34,327 bases of DNA from Actinomycetota bacterium (lineage in GTDB: Bacteria > Actinomycetota > Actinomycetes > S36-B12). The position numbers and the translations under genes are program-made. Below, piece after piece: positions 22,777 through 31,518 of the stretch. The notes beneath the pieces are model-generated. The model made no database searches. It was not told where the DNA came from and was given only the letters and a program-made list of their open reading frames with translations. Location of the stretch: positions 1-34,327 of the forward strand of contig JAUSQD010000066.1 of NCBI GenBank assembly GCA_030652695.1. The letters are read 5' to 3'. Positions within the stretch are counted from its first letter, which is position 1, and the number at the start of each line of letters is the position of its first letter.

Positions 22777-23606
22777 GCACTGACGTCGCACCCAAGGTCT
22801 CTTCGGATCAGCACTCCTTGAAGCTGAGTTTTGCTCGAGTGTTGAAGTCCGAGATCCTCAAACTTCGCACCTTGCGCTCCACCTGGATCATGTTGCTAGC
22901 CATGTTGGCCTTGTTCGTGGCCTTTGGCGCACTAGCAGCACTCTCGACTACTGGTCAGATTTCTGATGGTCGAAATGGTGGCCCACAGAACTTCGGTCTG
23001 GATCCGGTCACCACGGTGCTCGCCGGCGCCAGCTTCGCTGTGCTGATCATGTCGGTTTTCGGAGTGCTGTCCGGGGCCAGGGAATATGGCAGCGGAATGA
23101 TCCGCGCCACCTTGGCTTTTGTTCCAAGGCGTCTGTACGTGCTCTCAGCAAAGACCATCGCGCTGATGATCTTTGTGATTCCGGTGGCGTTGATCGCAGC
23201 ATTCGGGGCCTTCGTGCTCGGCATGGCAGTACTCAGTGCTGCCGGGTCAGAGACAGTTGCCTTGAGCGACCCAGACGCTCAGCGGGTGCTCTTTGGCACA
23301 GCCATGAACATCACAGGCCTGTCGATCATCGGTCTGGCACTGGGTATGGCAATGCGATCGATGCCTGGGGCCATCGCCACTGTCATTGGTGGGGTGCTGA
23401 TTGCCCCAGCCCTGCTGACAGCCTTGTTGCCAGAGTCATGGCGACCAGTGCTGAAGTTCTTGCCGTCCAATGCTGCAGCACCATTCACTGAAGTGCAGGT
23501 GCGGGCCGACATGCTTGCGCTGGTGCCTGGGATCATCGTGTTCGTTGCCTGGGTGATCCTCAGTCTGGTGATTGCTGGATTCTTACTTGTGAGACGCGAC
23601 GCGTAG
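22773..23606 (+). CDS. ABC-2 type transporter permease
   Basis: Membrane subunit of 277 residues with about six hydrophobic helices: LLAMLALFVAFGALAAL, ASFAVLIMSVFGVLSG, TIALMIFVIPVALIAAFGAFV, ITGLSIIGLALGMAM, TVIGGVLIAPALLTALL, and a last one near VAWVILSLVIAGFLLVRR. The N-terminal RVLKSEILKLRTLRSTWIM is typical of ABC-2 permeases that start with a cytoplasmic amphipathic helix. The ATG overlaps the ATPase stop (ATGA), so a coupled two-gene exporter is nearly certain. Between helices is the EYGSGMIRATLAFVPRR cytoplasmic loop, which contacts the ATPase. Confidence 0.92.
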   Translation: MSTDVAPKVSSDQHSLKLSFARVLKSEILKLRTLRSTWIMLLAMLALFVAFGALAALSTTGQISDGRNGGPQNFGLDPVTTVLAGASFAVLIMSVFGVLSGAREYGSGMIRATLAFVPRRLYVLSAKTIALMIFVIPVALIAAFGAFVLGMAVLSAAGSETVALSDPDAQRVLFGTAMNITGLSIIGLALGMAMRSMPGAIATVIGGVLIAPALLTALLPESWRPVLKFLPSNAAAPFTEVQVRADMLALVPGIIVFVAWVILSLVIAGFLLVRRDA

Positions 23607-23672
23607 TTGTTACGCGACTTGTAGCCTGACCTCCTCCGCACTAGCCACCACCTGACCTCTTGGAGTTCTCGC

Positions 23673-24707
23673 ATGCACTATCGCAAATTGGGCACGACTG
23701 GCGTTGAAGTCAGCAGCCAGTGCTTGGGCACGATGATGTATGGCAGCTACAGCAACACCGATCTTGACGACTGCATCGGGCAGATCCATCACGCTCTGTA
23801 CTCCGGCATCAACTTCCTGGACTCCGCCGACGCGTATTCCAATGGCGAGAGCGAAGAGATCGTGGGCAAGGCGCTCGCAGGTCGCCGCGACGACGTCATC
23901 GTTGCCACGAAATGCTTCAATCCGATGGGTGAGGATCGCAACCGCCGAGGCAGTTCGCGCCGTTGGATTATTCAGGCATGTGAGGACAGCTTGCGCCGTT
24001 TGAACACCGACTACATCGATCTCTATCAAGTGCATCGTCTTGACTGGGACACCGATATCGAAGAGATCATGGATGGTCTGTCGTTTCTGGTGCAGCAGGG
24101 GAAGGTGCGCTACCTCGGCTCCTCGACCTACCCGGCGGAATGGATCGTGGAAGCCCAGTGGGCATCGCGCCGCCGCAATCTTCAGCGCTTTGTGTGTGAG
24201 CAGCCGCAGTACTCAATCTTCTCGCGGGGCATCGAGACCGATGTCCTGCCGACCGCTGCTCGCCACAATATGGGCGTCATTCCCTGGAGCCCATTGGCAG
24301 GCGGCTGGCTCACTGGCAAATACCGTCGCGACGTGGGCATGCCTGCTGATTCGCGCTACGGCGGCACTGGTCGCTTCGCGCAGATGTCGCGGCTGGGTGA
24401 TGACCCTGAAATGCTCCAAGCTCGCTATGACTTGATTGAACAGCTTGATGCAGTGGCCAAGCAGGCTGATCTGACGATGACCCAGATGGCCTATGGCTTC
24501 GTGGATGCGCATCCTGCGATCACGTCCACGATCATCGGCCCCCGTACGCGTGCGCAATTGGACGACGCTCTGGCTGCGGCCGATGTGCAGTTGGATGCAT
24601 CCACCCTGGATGCCATCGACTCGATCGTTCCGGTCGGGGTCGATGCTCCGGGGATGACGAACTTTGCACCGAACCCGGCATTCAAGCGGGGCAACCGCCG
24701 CCGTTGA
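23673..24707 (+). CDS. Aldo/keto reductase
   Basis: TIM-barrel NADPH-dependent reductase of 344 residues. The catalytic tetrad is Asp50 and Tyr55 (NFLDSADAYSNGESE), Lys80 (VIVATK) and His121 (LYQVHRLD). The C-terminal NADP-binding segment TSTIIGPRTRAQLDDALAAADVQLD is typical of the AKR12/YajO-like and tyrosine/KCh-beta-like subfamilies. The start is supported by TTGGAG 8 nt upstream. The substrate is not predictable from sequence. It follows the ABC permease by 66 bases on the same strand, but probably has its own promoter. Confidence 0.9.
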   Translation: MHYRKLGTTGVEVSSQCLGTMMYGSYSNTDLDDCIGQIHHALYSGINFLDSADAYSNGESEEIVGKALAGRRDDVIVATKCFNPMGEDRNRRGSSRRWIIQACEDSLRRLNTDYIDLYQVHRLDWDTDIEEIMDGLSFLVQQGKVRYLGSSTYPAEWIVEAQWASRRRNLQRFVCEQPQYSIFSRGIETDVLPTAARHNMGVIPWSPLAGGWLTGKYRRDVGMPADSRYGGTGRFAQMSRLGDDPEMLQARYDLIEQLDAVAKQADLTMTQMAYGFVDAHPAITSTIIGPRTRAQLDDALAAADVQLDASTLDAIDSIVPVGVDAPGMTNFAPNPAFKRGNRRR

Positions 24708-24747
24708 TCACAGGCCGTGGCTCATCAGCACGAGTCCTTTGATGGCC

Positions 24748-24753
24748 TAACAT
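24748..24753 (+). promoter_or_regulatory. Candidate -10 for leaderless esterase gene
   Basis: TAACAT ends 6 nt before the GTG at 24760. No Shine-Dalgarno is visible. Inference from the leaderless pattern. Confidence 0.45.
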
Positions 24754-24759
24754 CGTCTT

Positions 24760-25716
24760 GTGAGGATCACCGAGCTCTCCAAATCGCTCAAGAGCGCTTT
24801 TGACCTGCGCGGTGGCTCGACCTTGCCAGTGGGAGATTGGCAGGGTCGACGGGCAAACGCCGAGAAGATGTTCGGCTCTGTCGCTGATGGCATGAAGGTT
24901 CCTGACACGATCGCCACGACCAACATCACAGTCACTGGCCGTCATGGTCAGCGCATTCCTGCGCGGGTCTACCGCAAGAAGGGCTCCTTGAGCCGTGCGC
25001 TGGTGGTCTTTGTGCACGGCGGCGGGATGATCATGGGTTCCATCGATGCCAGCAATGCCACGGTTGCGCGCTACGTCGAGCTCACTGGCATCCCTGCGCT
25101 TTCTGTTGGCTACCGACTGGCGCCAGAACACACCTACCCGGCGCAGCGTGATGATGTGGCGGAGGCGATTGCCTGGGCCTACTCGCACGCAGGTGAGCTG
25201 AATCTTGATCGAAACCGGATTGGCATCCTGGGACACAGTTCAGGCGGCGCGATTGCAGCCGGAGTCGTGCTGCGTTTGCGCGATATGGGTGAGCACCCTG
25301 TGGCCTGTCAACTGCTGGTGTACCCGATGCTTGATGATCGAACCGACAAGGCTGGCCCGATAGCTGCGCGCTTCTTGACATGGAGTGTGGCCGACAACAT
25401 CACGAGCTGGAATTGCCTGCTCAAGGGCAAGGCAGGCACGCCTGATATTTCGCCTTATGCAGCGCCAGCTCGGGCCAAGGATTTGAAGAGGCTTCCGCCT
25501 ACCTACATTGAAGTCGGCACCTTGGACCTGTTCCGCGAAGAGGACGAGCAGTACGCAAAGGCGCTTGCCGACGCAGGAGTCAGTGTGGAATTCCATCTGC
25601 GCCGCGGTGCTCCGCATGGCTTCGAAGCGTCGATGGAAGATTTGGCCGATAAGGCTTTCGAGCAGCGGGGTGCGTTCCTGCTCAAGCATCTTGGCGAACC
25701 AGAGGCGTCGGACTAG
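24760..25716 (+). CDS. Alpha/beta hydrolase, HSL family (family IV esterase)
   Basis: Carboxylesterase or lipase of 318 residues. The oxyanion-hole motif HGGG is at 86-89. The nucleophile Ser160 lies in GHSSGG and the triad is completed by Asp256 (EVGTLDLF) and His286 (APHGFE). The SVGYRLAPEHTYPA segment is diagnostic for the hormone-sensitive-lipase family. Members hydrolyse short acyl esters of many substrates. The GTG start is probably leaderless. Its stop codon interlocks (CTAG) with that of the convergent HelD-type gene. Confidence 0.92.
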   Translation: MRITELSKSLKSAFDLRGGSTLPVGDWQGRRANAEKMFGSVADGMKVPDTIATTNITVTGRHGQRIPARVYRKKGSLSRALVVFVHGGGMIMGSIDASNATVARYVELTGIPALSVGYRLAPEHTYPAQRDDVAEAIAWAYSHAGELNLDRNRIGILGHSSGGAIAAGVVLRLRDMGEHPVACQLLVYPMLDDRTDKAGPIAARFLTWSVADNITSWNCLLKGKAGTPDISPYAAPARAKDLKRLPPTYIEVGTLDLFREEDEQYAKALADAGVSVEFHLRRGAPHGFEASMEDLADKAFEQRGAFLLKHLGEPEASD

Positions 25717-27857
25717 AGCCAGTTCACCAAATGCATGACCTGAGTGGCGCGGGTAGCGGCCACATACAGATCTGCACCTCTCTTGGTCTGGGTTCCCATC
25801 GCGACAGGGTCGACCACGAACACGACGTCGAACTCAAGTCCCTTGGTGTCGCGCGCTGACAAGATCGCAATCGGCGCATCAAGTGCGGTGTCGCCGATGC
25901 CGAATTCATCACTGGCAGCCAGCAGTTCATCGGCAAGTGCGTCAATCTGATCATCGGGAACAATGACCGCGGCGCGCCCCGGGATATTTGCCACAGTCTT
26001 GGTGATGAGCTCGGCCAATTGATCGCGAGTGATGTCGTGCTCTTGGACCTGTGCACCGCGTCGGACTGGATGCAGCTCAGGCGCATCGCCACCTGCAGCG
26101 GTGAGAAGCTCGGTGGCCTTGTCGGCGATCTGCTCAGTGATGCGGTAGGTGACCGTCAACACGTGAAGGTCCATATTGCCTCGGATGTCTCCGAGTGCTT
26201 CCTCCCAGTTGCGGGCACCAGCAGGATGACTTGTCTGCTGGACGTCACCGACGATGGTCATGGACTTTCGGGTGGCTCGACGCGAGAGCACTCGCCAGGC
26301 CATCCGGGAAAGCTCCTGTGCCTCATCGACCACGATGTGGCCATAGACCCATGAGCGATCTGCGGACGCCAGCTCAGCGACGGATCGGCGTTCACTCGCG
26401 CTGTACATCCGGCCCACGAGCCCAGCGGCATCAATCCAGCCGCCCATGTCGGTGTTGCTGATCGCCTGCTCAGCATGTGCGAGCTCATGGCGACGCTCGG
26501 CAGATTCATTGGCGCTGGTGCGCGCCTCGTCTGGATCCCAGGGGCCGAGCAACTCGGCTGCCTCATCGATCAGCGGCACATCATCGATGGTCCAGCCAGC
26601 CTCGGGGTCTTTGAGAATCAAGCGGGTTTCCACGGAAGTCAGCACTGACGCTGTGGCTGCCATCAACTGCTCCACATTGGTCAACAGGCGCCGCACCAGA
26701 ACCTCAGGCTTGATTGGCATCCACATCAAATTGAGCTCGCGGCGGATATTGCGATCCTCAACCAATTCGCTGACCTGATCGCGACGCACTTCAGGATCGC
26801 TTGCATCCTCACCCAGTTGTCTGGCTCGATAGGCAGCCAGATGATCGAGCGCTCTGATGAGGAAAGCCTCGCGGCCACCGTGGAAGCTGGCATTGCGGGC
26901 AACGGCACGCTCTGCATCCTGGAGCTGCTTGGCAGTGATCATCACTGTGGAGCGGTCTTCCATGGTGATGGTGAAATCCTGCTTGGGAATTCTGCGCCGC
27001 TGCCGCACGGCATTGGCAATCACCTGGGCCATCCGAGCGTCACCCTTTACGGCGGCGACCTCGTCGACATCGTGGCGTCGAGCATCGATGCCTGGGTACA
27101 GCTGCCCAGGTGTCAGGAGCACGACATCGGTTTCTCCGAGACTTGGCAGCACCTGATCGATGTAGTGCAGGAATGTGGGGGAGGGGCCCACAACCAGGAC
27201 ACCATCGCGAGCCAGCTTGTCACGGAAGGTATAGAGCAACCAGGCCGCTCGATGAAGTGCCACGACAGTCTTTCCGGTGCCTGGACCACCTTGCACAACG
27301 GTGAGCTGATTCAGCGGGCTGCGAATGATCGAGTCCTGATCGGCTGCAATGGTCGCGATGATGTCGCCCATGCGACCTTCGCGGGGAGCATCAAGAGCCG
27401 CTGCCGCGGCACGGGATTCAGTCAAAGTCGGATCGTTGAGCACTTCGTCTTCCACATGTGTCACCGTGCGATCACGAGTGACGATGCGTCTGCGCAGTTG
27501 CACCCCAAGCGGGTTGGCGAACGTGGCTTGATAGAAGGGCGCGGCATTGGGCGCACGCCAGTCGATCAGTTCTGGCTCGCCATCGGCATCGCGAAGTCCA
27601 ATGCGCCCGATGTGGTAGCTGCCGGTGTCTCCGTCGATCCGGCCGAAGCACAGTCGAGTGTCTGATGTTCGAGCGGCACGCAGTTGGGAGGTGAGGTTGT
27701 CCAGCATTGCCTCACGCTCGAGATCGTCCTGTCCCGTTCCAGTGCTGAGCGCCGAAGAAGTCGTGTTGATTCGCTCCTCGAGATGTCCGACATAACTGGC
27801 GAGCAGCGAGTAGCAGTGGTCGACGTGCGACTGCTCGAGTCGTAGCGCCTCGTCCAC
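25713..27857 (-). CDS. HelD/HelR-type RNA polymerase recycling ATPase
   Basis: SF1-type motor of 714 residues related to UvrD/Rep that dissociates stalled RNA polymerase from DNA. In actinobacteria (M. smegmatis HelD, Streptomyces HelR) the family can also release rifamycin from polymerase. The N-terminal ~60 residues look helical, as for the secondary-channel arm. The Walker A GGPGTGKT is at 190-197. DEAQE lies in the middle of the second half, followed by TIVGDVQQTSHP. The C-terminus has LSARDTKGLEFDVVFVVDP and the LYVAATRATQVMHLV motif. The length is in the range of class II HelD. GTG 27857 has GGAGG 4 nt upstream. The paralogue type cannot be fixed without phylogeny. Confidence 0.9.
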   Translation of the reverse strand: MDEALRLEQSHVDHCYSLLASYVGHLEERINTTSSALSTGTGQDDLEREAMLDNLTSQLRAARTSDTRLCFGRIDGDTGSYHIGRIGLRDADGEPELIDWRAPNAAPFYQATFANPLGVQLRRRIVTRDRTVTHVEDEVLNDPTLTESRAAAAALDAPREGRMGDIIATIAADQDSIIRSPLNQLTVVQGGPGTGKTVVALHRAAWLLYTFRDKLARDGVLVVGPSPTFLHYIDQVLPSLGETDVVLLTPGQLYPGIDARRHDVDEVAAVKGDARMAQVIANAVRQRRRIPKQDFTITMEDRSTVMITAKQLQDAERAVARNASFHGGREAFLIRALDHLAAYRARQLGEDASDPEVRRDQVSELVEDRNIRRELNLMWMPIKPEVLVRRLLTNVEQLMAATASVLTSVETRLILKDPEAGWTIDDVPLIDEAAELLGPWDPDEARTSANESAERRHELAHAEQAISNTDMGGWIDAAGLVGRMYSASERRSVAELASADRSWVYGHIVVDEAQELSRMAWRVLSRRATRKSMTIVGDVQQTSHPAGARNWEEALGDIRGNMDLHVLTVTYRITEQIADKATELLTAAGGDAPELHPVRRGAQVQEHDITRDQLAELITKTVANIPGRAAVIVPDDQIDALADELLAASDEFGIGDTALDAPIAILSARDTKGLEFDVVFVVDPVAMGTQTKRGADLYVAATRATQVMHLVNWL

Positions 27858-27976
27858 TCCACCTCCTGCTGTGCTGCTGTCAACACCTTGGTGATGCCTA
27901 TGTTTGGGGCCAACAGTCTGCCAGAGTCAGAATTCCAAAAGGTGAACGGTAGGCAACACGCAGAAAGGGTCCTGCA

Positions 27977-28384
27977 GTGCTCAGTCGGGCGGATCTGTTC
28001 AATGAATATCAGGCCGCAATCGTCAGCGCCTGCGATCCGCTGGCGCCAGAGGGCAGCAGTTGGTGCGACCCTGCCCTGTGTGCAGCGATGCGTAACCAAG
28101 AGTGTGTGGTGCTGACTGCCTGGAACCCTGGATTCGCGAGACTTTCATCGGCGTTGAACACCGAGCGCAATGACCTGATGCTTGCGAAACTGCAGGACTG
28201 TGGCCTTGAGATCTGGCCGGCCGAGAATGCCTCACCTGATGGGCACTTCCGTGAACCAGGCTTTCTCGTCTGGTCAATGCCGATGGACTCGGCATTGAGA
28301 TTGGCTGCCGAGTTCTCACAATTCGCGATCTTTGCCTATGCGCGGGACGGAGAGCGCAGAGTCGTGGCCTGCGCCCCAGACTAG
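27977..28384 (+). CDS. DUF3293 domain-containing protein
   Basis: A 135-residue cytoplasmic protein with the DUF3293 core: VVLTAWNPG, a charged helix, LEIWPAENASPDGHFREPGFLVW, and AAEFSQFAIFAYARDGERRVVAC. The function of the domain is unknown. A GTG start with AAAGG at ~8 nt upstream. It is divergent from the HelD-type gene (119-base gap) and convergent with the AI-2E permease gene, with which it shares a CTAG interlocked stop. Two Cys in the N-terminal part (CDP...WCDP) are conspicuous but their role is unclear. Confidence 0.8.
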   Translation: MLSRADLFNEYQAAIVSACDPLAPEGSSWCDPALCAAMRNQECVVLTAWNPGFARLSSALNTERNDLMLAKLQDCGLEIWPAENASPDGHFREPGFLVWSMPMDSALRLAAEFSQFAIFAYARDGERRVVACAPD

Positions 28385-29469
28385 GGACTGTCCTGGAAGG
28401 TCGTGGTGGGCGTATACGGGTGGTCGGGATCTCGACCGGTGACGTACCGAGCAACGCCATAGATCGCGCCAGCTATTGGCACTGCGATGAGAGCCCCAAC
28501 AATGCCCAAAGCGATGCTGCCGGCAGCGATCGCCACCACGATGGCCAAGGGGTGCAAGTTGACAGCCTTGCCCATCACCAGTGGCTGCATCACATCACCG
28601 TCGAAGCTTCCGACGACGATCGTCAACAGCACCACCAACGCCGCAGTGACAGGACCGTTCTCCGCCAATGCCACGACAGCGGCGAAGAAGGTGGCAACTG
28701 GCGCGCCGATCACGGGAATGAAGGCGCCGAGGAACACCACTGCGGCCAGTGCGGGAGCCAGTGGCACCTGCAGGATGAGCAGACCGATGTAGACGAGCAG
28801 GCCATCCATCAGCGCGATGACGACGATGCCGCGCGTGTAGCCGGAGATGGAATCCCAGGCGATCCTTCCGGAAGTGTCGCAGTGCTCACGCAATTGCACG
28901 GGGATCCAGCTCATGAGCCAGTCCCAGATCTTTCCCGGAGACATCAGAAAGAAGATGACGCCGAAGATGAACACCGAACCAGCAATGATCAGCGTGCCGA
29001 TGGACCCCAGCGCCCCGAAAGCATCGCCAGCGAAGCTCTTCAACACTCCAGTGCCCCAACCCTGCAGTTCATCAAGCAGATTGGAGAACTGTGAATCAGA
29101 GAGCTGCAGTGGACCTGTCTTCAGCCAAGTCTCGATATCCGCGAAACCCGTCGTGATCGAGTCCACCAGCTTGGGGCCTTCATGGATGGCTGAGTTGATC
29201 ACCGTTGCCAGAATCACGACAACGATCGCGGTGATGGTGAACAAGGCCAGGATCATCGACAGCACTTTGGGCAGAAGCCGGTTGTAGAGATTCATCACAG
29301 GTGATGTCCAGGCTGTCACGAGCATCGCAAAGAAGAGGGCGAACACGACTGGGAATATCCCGTTGAAGATGTAGAGGATGAGTGCGAAGCCCGCAACCAG
29401 AATGAGGAGTCGCCAAGTGACGCCCGCCAAAGTGCGCAGGGTGTCAGGGATGTTTTCCTGCCCGCTCAA
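28381..29469 (-). CDS. AI-2E family (PerM/TqsA-like) membrane transporter
   Basis: Polytopic membrane protein of 362 residues of the AI-2 exporter superfamily. There are about eight hydrophobic helices, including the LILVAGFALILYIFNGIFP start and the later LAAVVFLGAFIPVIGAPVATFFAAV, the PVIGAP loop being characteristic, then AIVVAIAAGSIALGIVGALIAVPIAGA at the end. Members have been linked to autoinducer-2 or ion export, but most substrates are unknown. The TTG start has GAGGGGG 5 nt upstream, and that ribosome-binding site lies in a short possible hairpin. Upstream on the same strand is a VOC protein, 67 bases away. Confidence 0.87.
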   Translation of the reverse strand: MSGQENIPDTLRTLAGVTWRLLILVAGFALILYIFNGIFPVVFALFFAMLVTAWTSPVMNLYNRLLPKVLSMILALFTITAIVVVILATVINSAIHEGPKLVDSITTGFADIETWLKTGPLQLSDSQFSNLLDELQGWGTGVLKSFAGDAFGALGSIGTLIIAGSVFIFGVIFFLMSPGKIWDWLMSWIPVQLREHCDTSGRIAWDSISGYTRGIVVIALMDGLLVYIGLLILQVPLAPALAAVVFLGAFIPVIGAPVATFFAAVVALAENGPVTAALVVLLTIVVGSFDGDVMQPLVMGKAVNLHPLAIVVAIAAGSIALGIVGALIAVPIAGAIYGVARYVTGRDPDHPYTPTTTFQDSP

Positions 29470-29473
29470 CTTG

Positions 29474-29493
29474 CCCCCTCACAGTGCTAGGGG
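29474..29493 (-). promoter_or_regulatory. Possible hairpin over the ribosome-binding site of the AI-2E permease gene
   Basis: On the minus strand CCCCT (29489-29493) can pair with AGGGG (29475-29479) across a 9-base loop. The AGGGG arm is part of the Shine-Dalgarno GAGGGGG. The stem is only 5 bp, so folding is uncertain. Confidence 0.3.
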
Positions 29494-29536
29494 ACGCAGG
29501 CTAGCCGACGAATCGCCGGCAGAGGTTGAGAGTGGA

Positions 29537-30172
29537 TCAGTCGATGCGGACGGCGCCATTGGGAGTGGCAAATGTGACGGCGATGATTCCAGGATTCTCA
29601 GCTTCAACCCATTCGACGTAGACGCCATCCATGACATCCATGAAGTTCTCATCGATGTAGGCGCTCACGGTGTTGGGATCTCCTGCGATCTCGATGCGCT
29701 CGACCGTGACCTTTGCTGCACCCTTGGAAGGGTGATTCTCAGGGGAGCTTGACCACTCAACGAAGAATGGCAACTGCGGGTTCTCCATCACATTGAGCAC
29801 GCCGAGCTGTTTCCACTCAATTTTCTGTCCATCAGGAAGGATGCGATGACCGGGTGCTGCTTCACGGCCAAGTCGTGCTTCATAGGGCTTGAGGTCGTCG
29901 ACGGAGATCGCCCAGCTCATCCAGCCGCCACCGTTGTTCGCGCAGTGATTCACCGCTCGGCCGAAGGGCGCCTTGTCGGCTGCAGGGTGATCAAGTGCGG
30001 AGACGACTTCGATGTAGCAGCCATTGGCCATCGGGAGGATGAAGTTGCGGGTGCCGAACTGCGGGTGGCGTCCGCCGTCACGGAAGGTCGCCGAGAGGTC
30101 TGAGCCAATCCGTTGGACCAAGTCTGGGAGTTCGCTGGCCGTGCAGGCATATGAGATGTGATCAAGCCGCAT
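29537..30172 (-). CDS. VOC/glyoxalase-like domain protein
   Basis: A 211-residue protein of the Glyoxalase_3-like group. It has MRLDHISYAC at the N-terminus (metal-ligand-type His), FRDGGRHPQFGTRNFILPMANGCYIEVVSALDHP, SWAISVDDLKPYEARLG, QLPFFVEWSSSPENHPS with another possible metal ligand, and a last strand pair near VTFATPNGAVRID. These proteins use the vicinal-oxygen-chelate fold for isomerase, dioxygenase or thiol-transfer reactions; the reaction here is unknown. It lies upstream of the AI-2E permease on the same strand and diverges from the flippase-like gene. Confidence 0.82.
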   Translation of the reverse strand: MRLDHISYACTASELPDLVQRIGSDLSATFRDGGRHPQFGTRNFILPMANGCYIEVVSALDHPAADKAPFGRAVNHCANNGGGWMSWAISVDDLKPYEARLGREAAPGHRILPDGQKIEWKQLGVLNVMENPQLPFFVEWSSSPENHPSKGAAKVTVERIEIAGDPNTVSAYIDENFMDVMDGVYVEWVEAENPGIIAVTFATPNGAVRID

Positions 30173-30247
30173 GTCTGAATCCTGCCTAATGCATATTTCG
30201 GCGTGGACACGGCCCCCCGATATGCCCGATGTGCGAGCCTTAGCCCC

Positions 30248-31312
30248 ATGTCCACGCCGGCACCTTCAGCCCAACTCGATAAGAAGAAGTCGCTGATCCT
30301 GGGTGCCGTCGGCCTGTTCTTCATCGTGATCATCTTCTGGAAGGTGATTCCGCAGATCGGCAGCTACGACCAGGCCTGGGAAGCACTGAAGTCCATGTCG
30401 GTATGGGCCTTGATTGCGGTGTTCGTCAGCGTCGTGGTCTATCTGACCTGTTACGGCTTCCCGTTCATGGCTGCCACTCCAGGCTTGCGCTTTTGGCCTT
30501 CGGAGCAGATCAACCAAGCCGCCTTTGCCATCAGCAACGGGGTGCCCGGCGGCGGTGCAGTTGGCCTGGCATTCCAGTACGGAATGCTCGCCTCGTACAA
30601 GATCACCCCGGCAGCTGCCACGTCAGCAATCACCGCGGTGAGCATCTGGAGCACCTTCGTCACCTTGGGCTTTCCGATTCTTGGCGTGCTCGCCATCACG
30701 GTCGCGGGTGAGAACGGCGACTCCTATGTTCTTGGCGGGCTCTTGGGGCTGGCATTGCTGATCGGCGCCATTGTGGGCTTCACCCTGGTGATGAGGTCTG
30801 AGCCCGCTGCGGTCTGGATTGGCAAGCTCGGCAACAAGGTCATTGGCCCCTTGCGCGGCCGCATCAAAGCGCTCAAGGAGCTGGATCTAGTAGGACCCCT
30901 GACCAGTTTTCGCCAGAGCATGTACGCCCTGCTCAAGCGACGCTGGGCAGCGTTGACCTTTGCTCAAGTAGCGGTGTCGTTCACCCAGTTCCTCATCCTG
31001 TACGTGGCCTTGCGGGGAATCGAGGGATGGGATCAGCCAGGGACGTCATTCCTGCTGGTCTTTGCCGCGTTTGCCATCAGTCAGCTGGGCCTGATGATTC
31101 CGATCACCCCTGGCGGGCTTGGCACCGTTGATGCAGCAATGATCGCCTTGCTCGTCAGTTTCGGGGTTCCCGAAGGCACGGCAACGGCAGCAGACTTGGT
31201 GTGGCGAGCCTGTTCATTTGTGCCGCAGATCATCATCGGAGTCATCGCCTTGGCGTCCTGGTCCAAGAAGGCCGGACAGACATTCGCCACAACTTCCGGC
31301 AGTGCCGCGTAA
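30248..31312 (+). CDS. Flippase-like/LPG-synthase TM domain protein (UPF0104)
   Basis: Polytopic membrane protein of 354 residues related to the transmembrane domain of lysylphosphatidylglycerol synthase and to UPF0104. There are about eight helices, with the family features AISNGVPGGGAVGLAFQYGML and, near the end, LGLMIPITPGGLGTVDAAMIALLVSFGVPEGTATAADLVWRACSF (split by short loops). Such proteins are candidate lipid-linked-precursor flippases; no substrate is evident. ATG 30248 is preferred to the upstream frame opening at 30203, which lacks support, but no clear ribosome-binding site is present. A terminator follows at 31364. Confidence 0.85.
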   Translation: MSTPAPSAQLDKKKSLILGAVGLFFIVIIFWKVIPQIGSYDQAWEALKSMSVWALIAVFVSVVVYLTCYGFPFMAATPGLRFWPSEQINQAAFAISNGVPGGGAVGLAFQYGMLASYKITPAAATSAITAVSIWSTFVTLGFPILGVLAITVAGENGDSYVLGGLLGLALLIGAIVGFTLVMRSEPAAVWIGKLGNKVIGPLRGRIKALKELDLVGPLTSFRQSMYALLKRRWAALTFAQVAVSFTQFLILYVALRGIEGWDQPGTSFLLVFAAFAISQLGLMIPITPGGLGTVDAAMIALLVSFGVPEGTATAADLVWRACSFVPQIIIGVIALASWSKKAGQTFATTSGSAA

Positions 31313-31363
31313 GCGGCGTGTCGGTGATTGCGGGCTGCATCCAGCCCCCTAATGTGTGCCTTG

Positions 31364-31412
31364 CTTGGTCGTCGCGGGAGGGGAAGCCTTCGACGACCAA
31401 GTGTTGTTTTTT
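31364..31412 (+). terminator. Intrinsic terminator after the flippase-like gene
   Basis: Perfect 11-bp stem CTTGGTCGTCG (31364-31374) / CGACGACCAAG (31391-31401) with a 16-base purine-rich loop, followed by TGTTG and six T (31407-31412). It lies 51 bases after the stop codon. The large loop is unusual but the stem plus T-run is convincing. Confidence 0.8.
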
Positions 31413-31518
31413 GGGGCAGTGATCGTGCCAATGTGCACAAGTCGCAGCAGGGCAGGGCGCATGCACAGCCTGCGGCGAGGACCTTGGGCCAGCCGATCTG
31501 CACTGCAACCTTGGGTCG

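Noticed and set aside
26817-27665. 282-codon plus-strand frame inside the HelD-type gene
   Set aside because: Opposite strand carries unmistakable helicase motifs; this frame has no recognisable domain or start signal.
28420-29094. 224-codon plus-strand frame opposite the AI-2E permease gene
   Set aside because: His/Asp/Gln-rich antisense of a membrane protein gene; no homology recognised.
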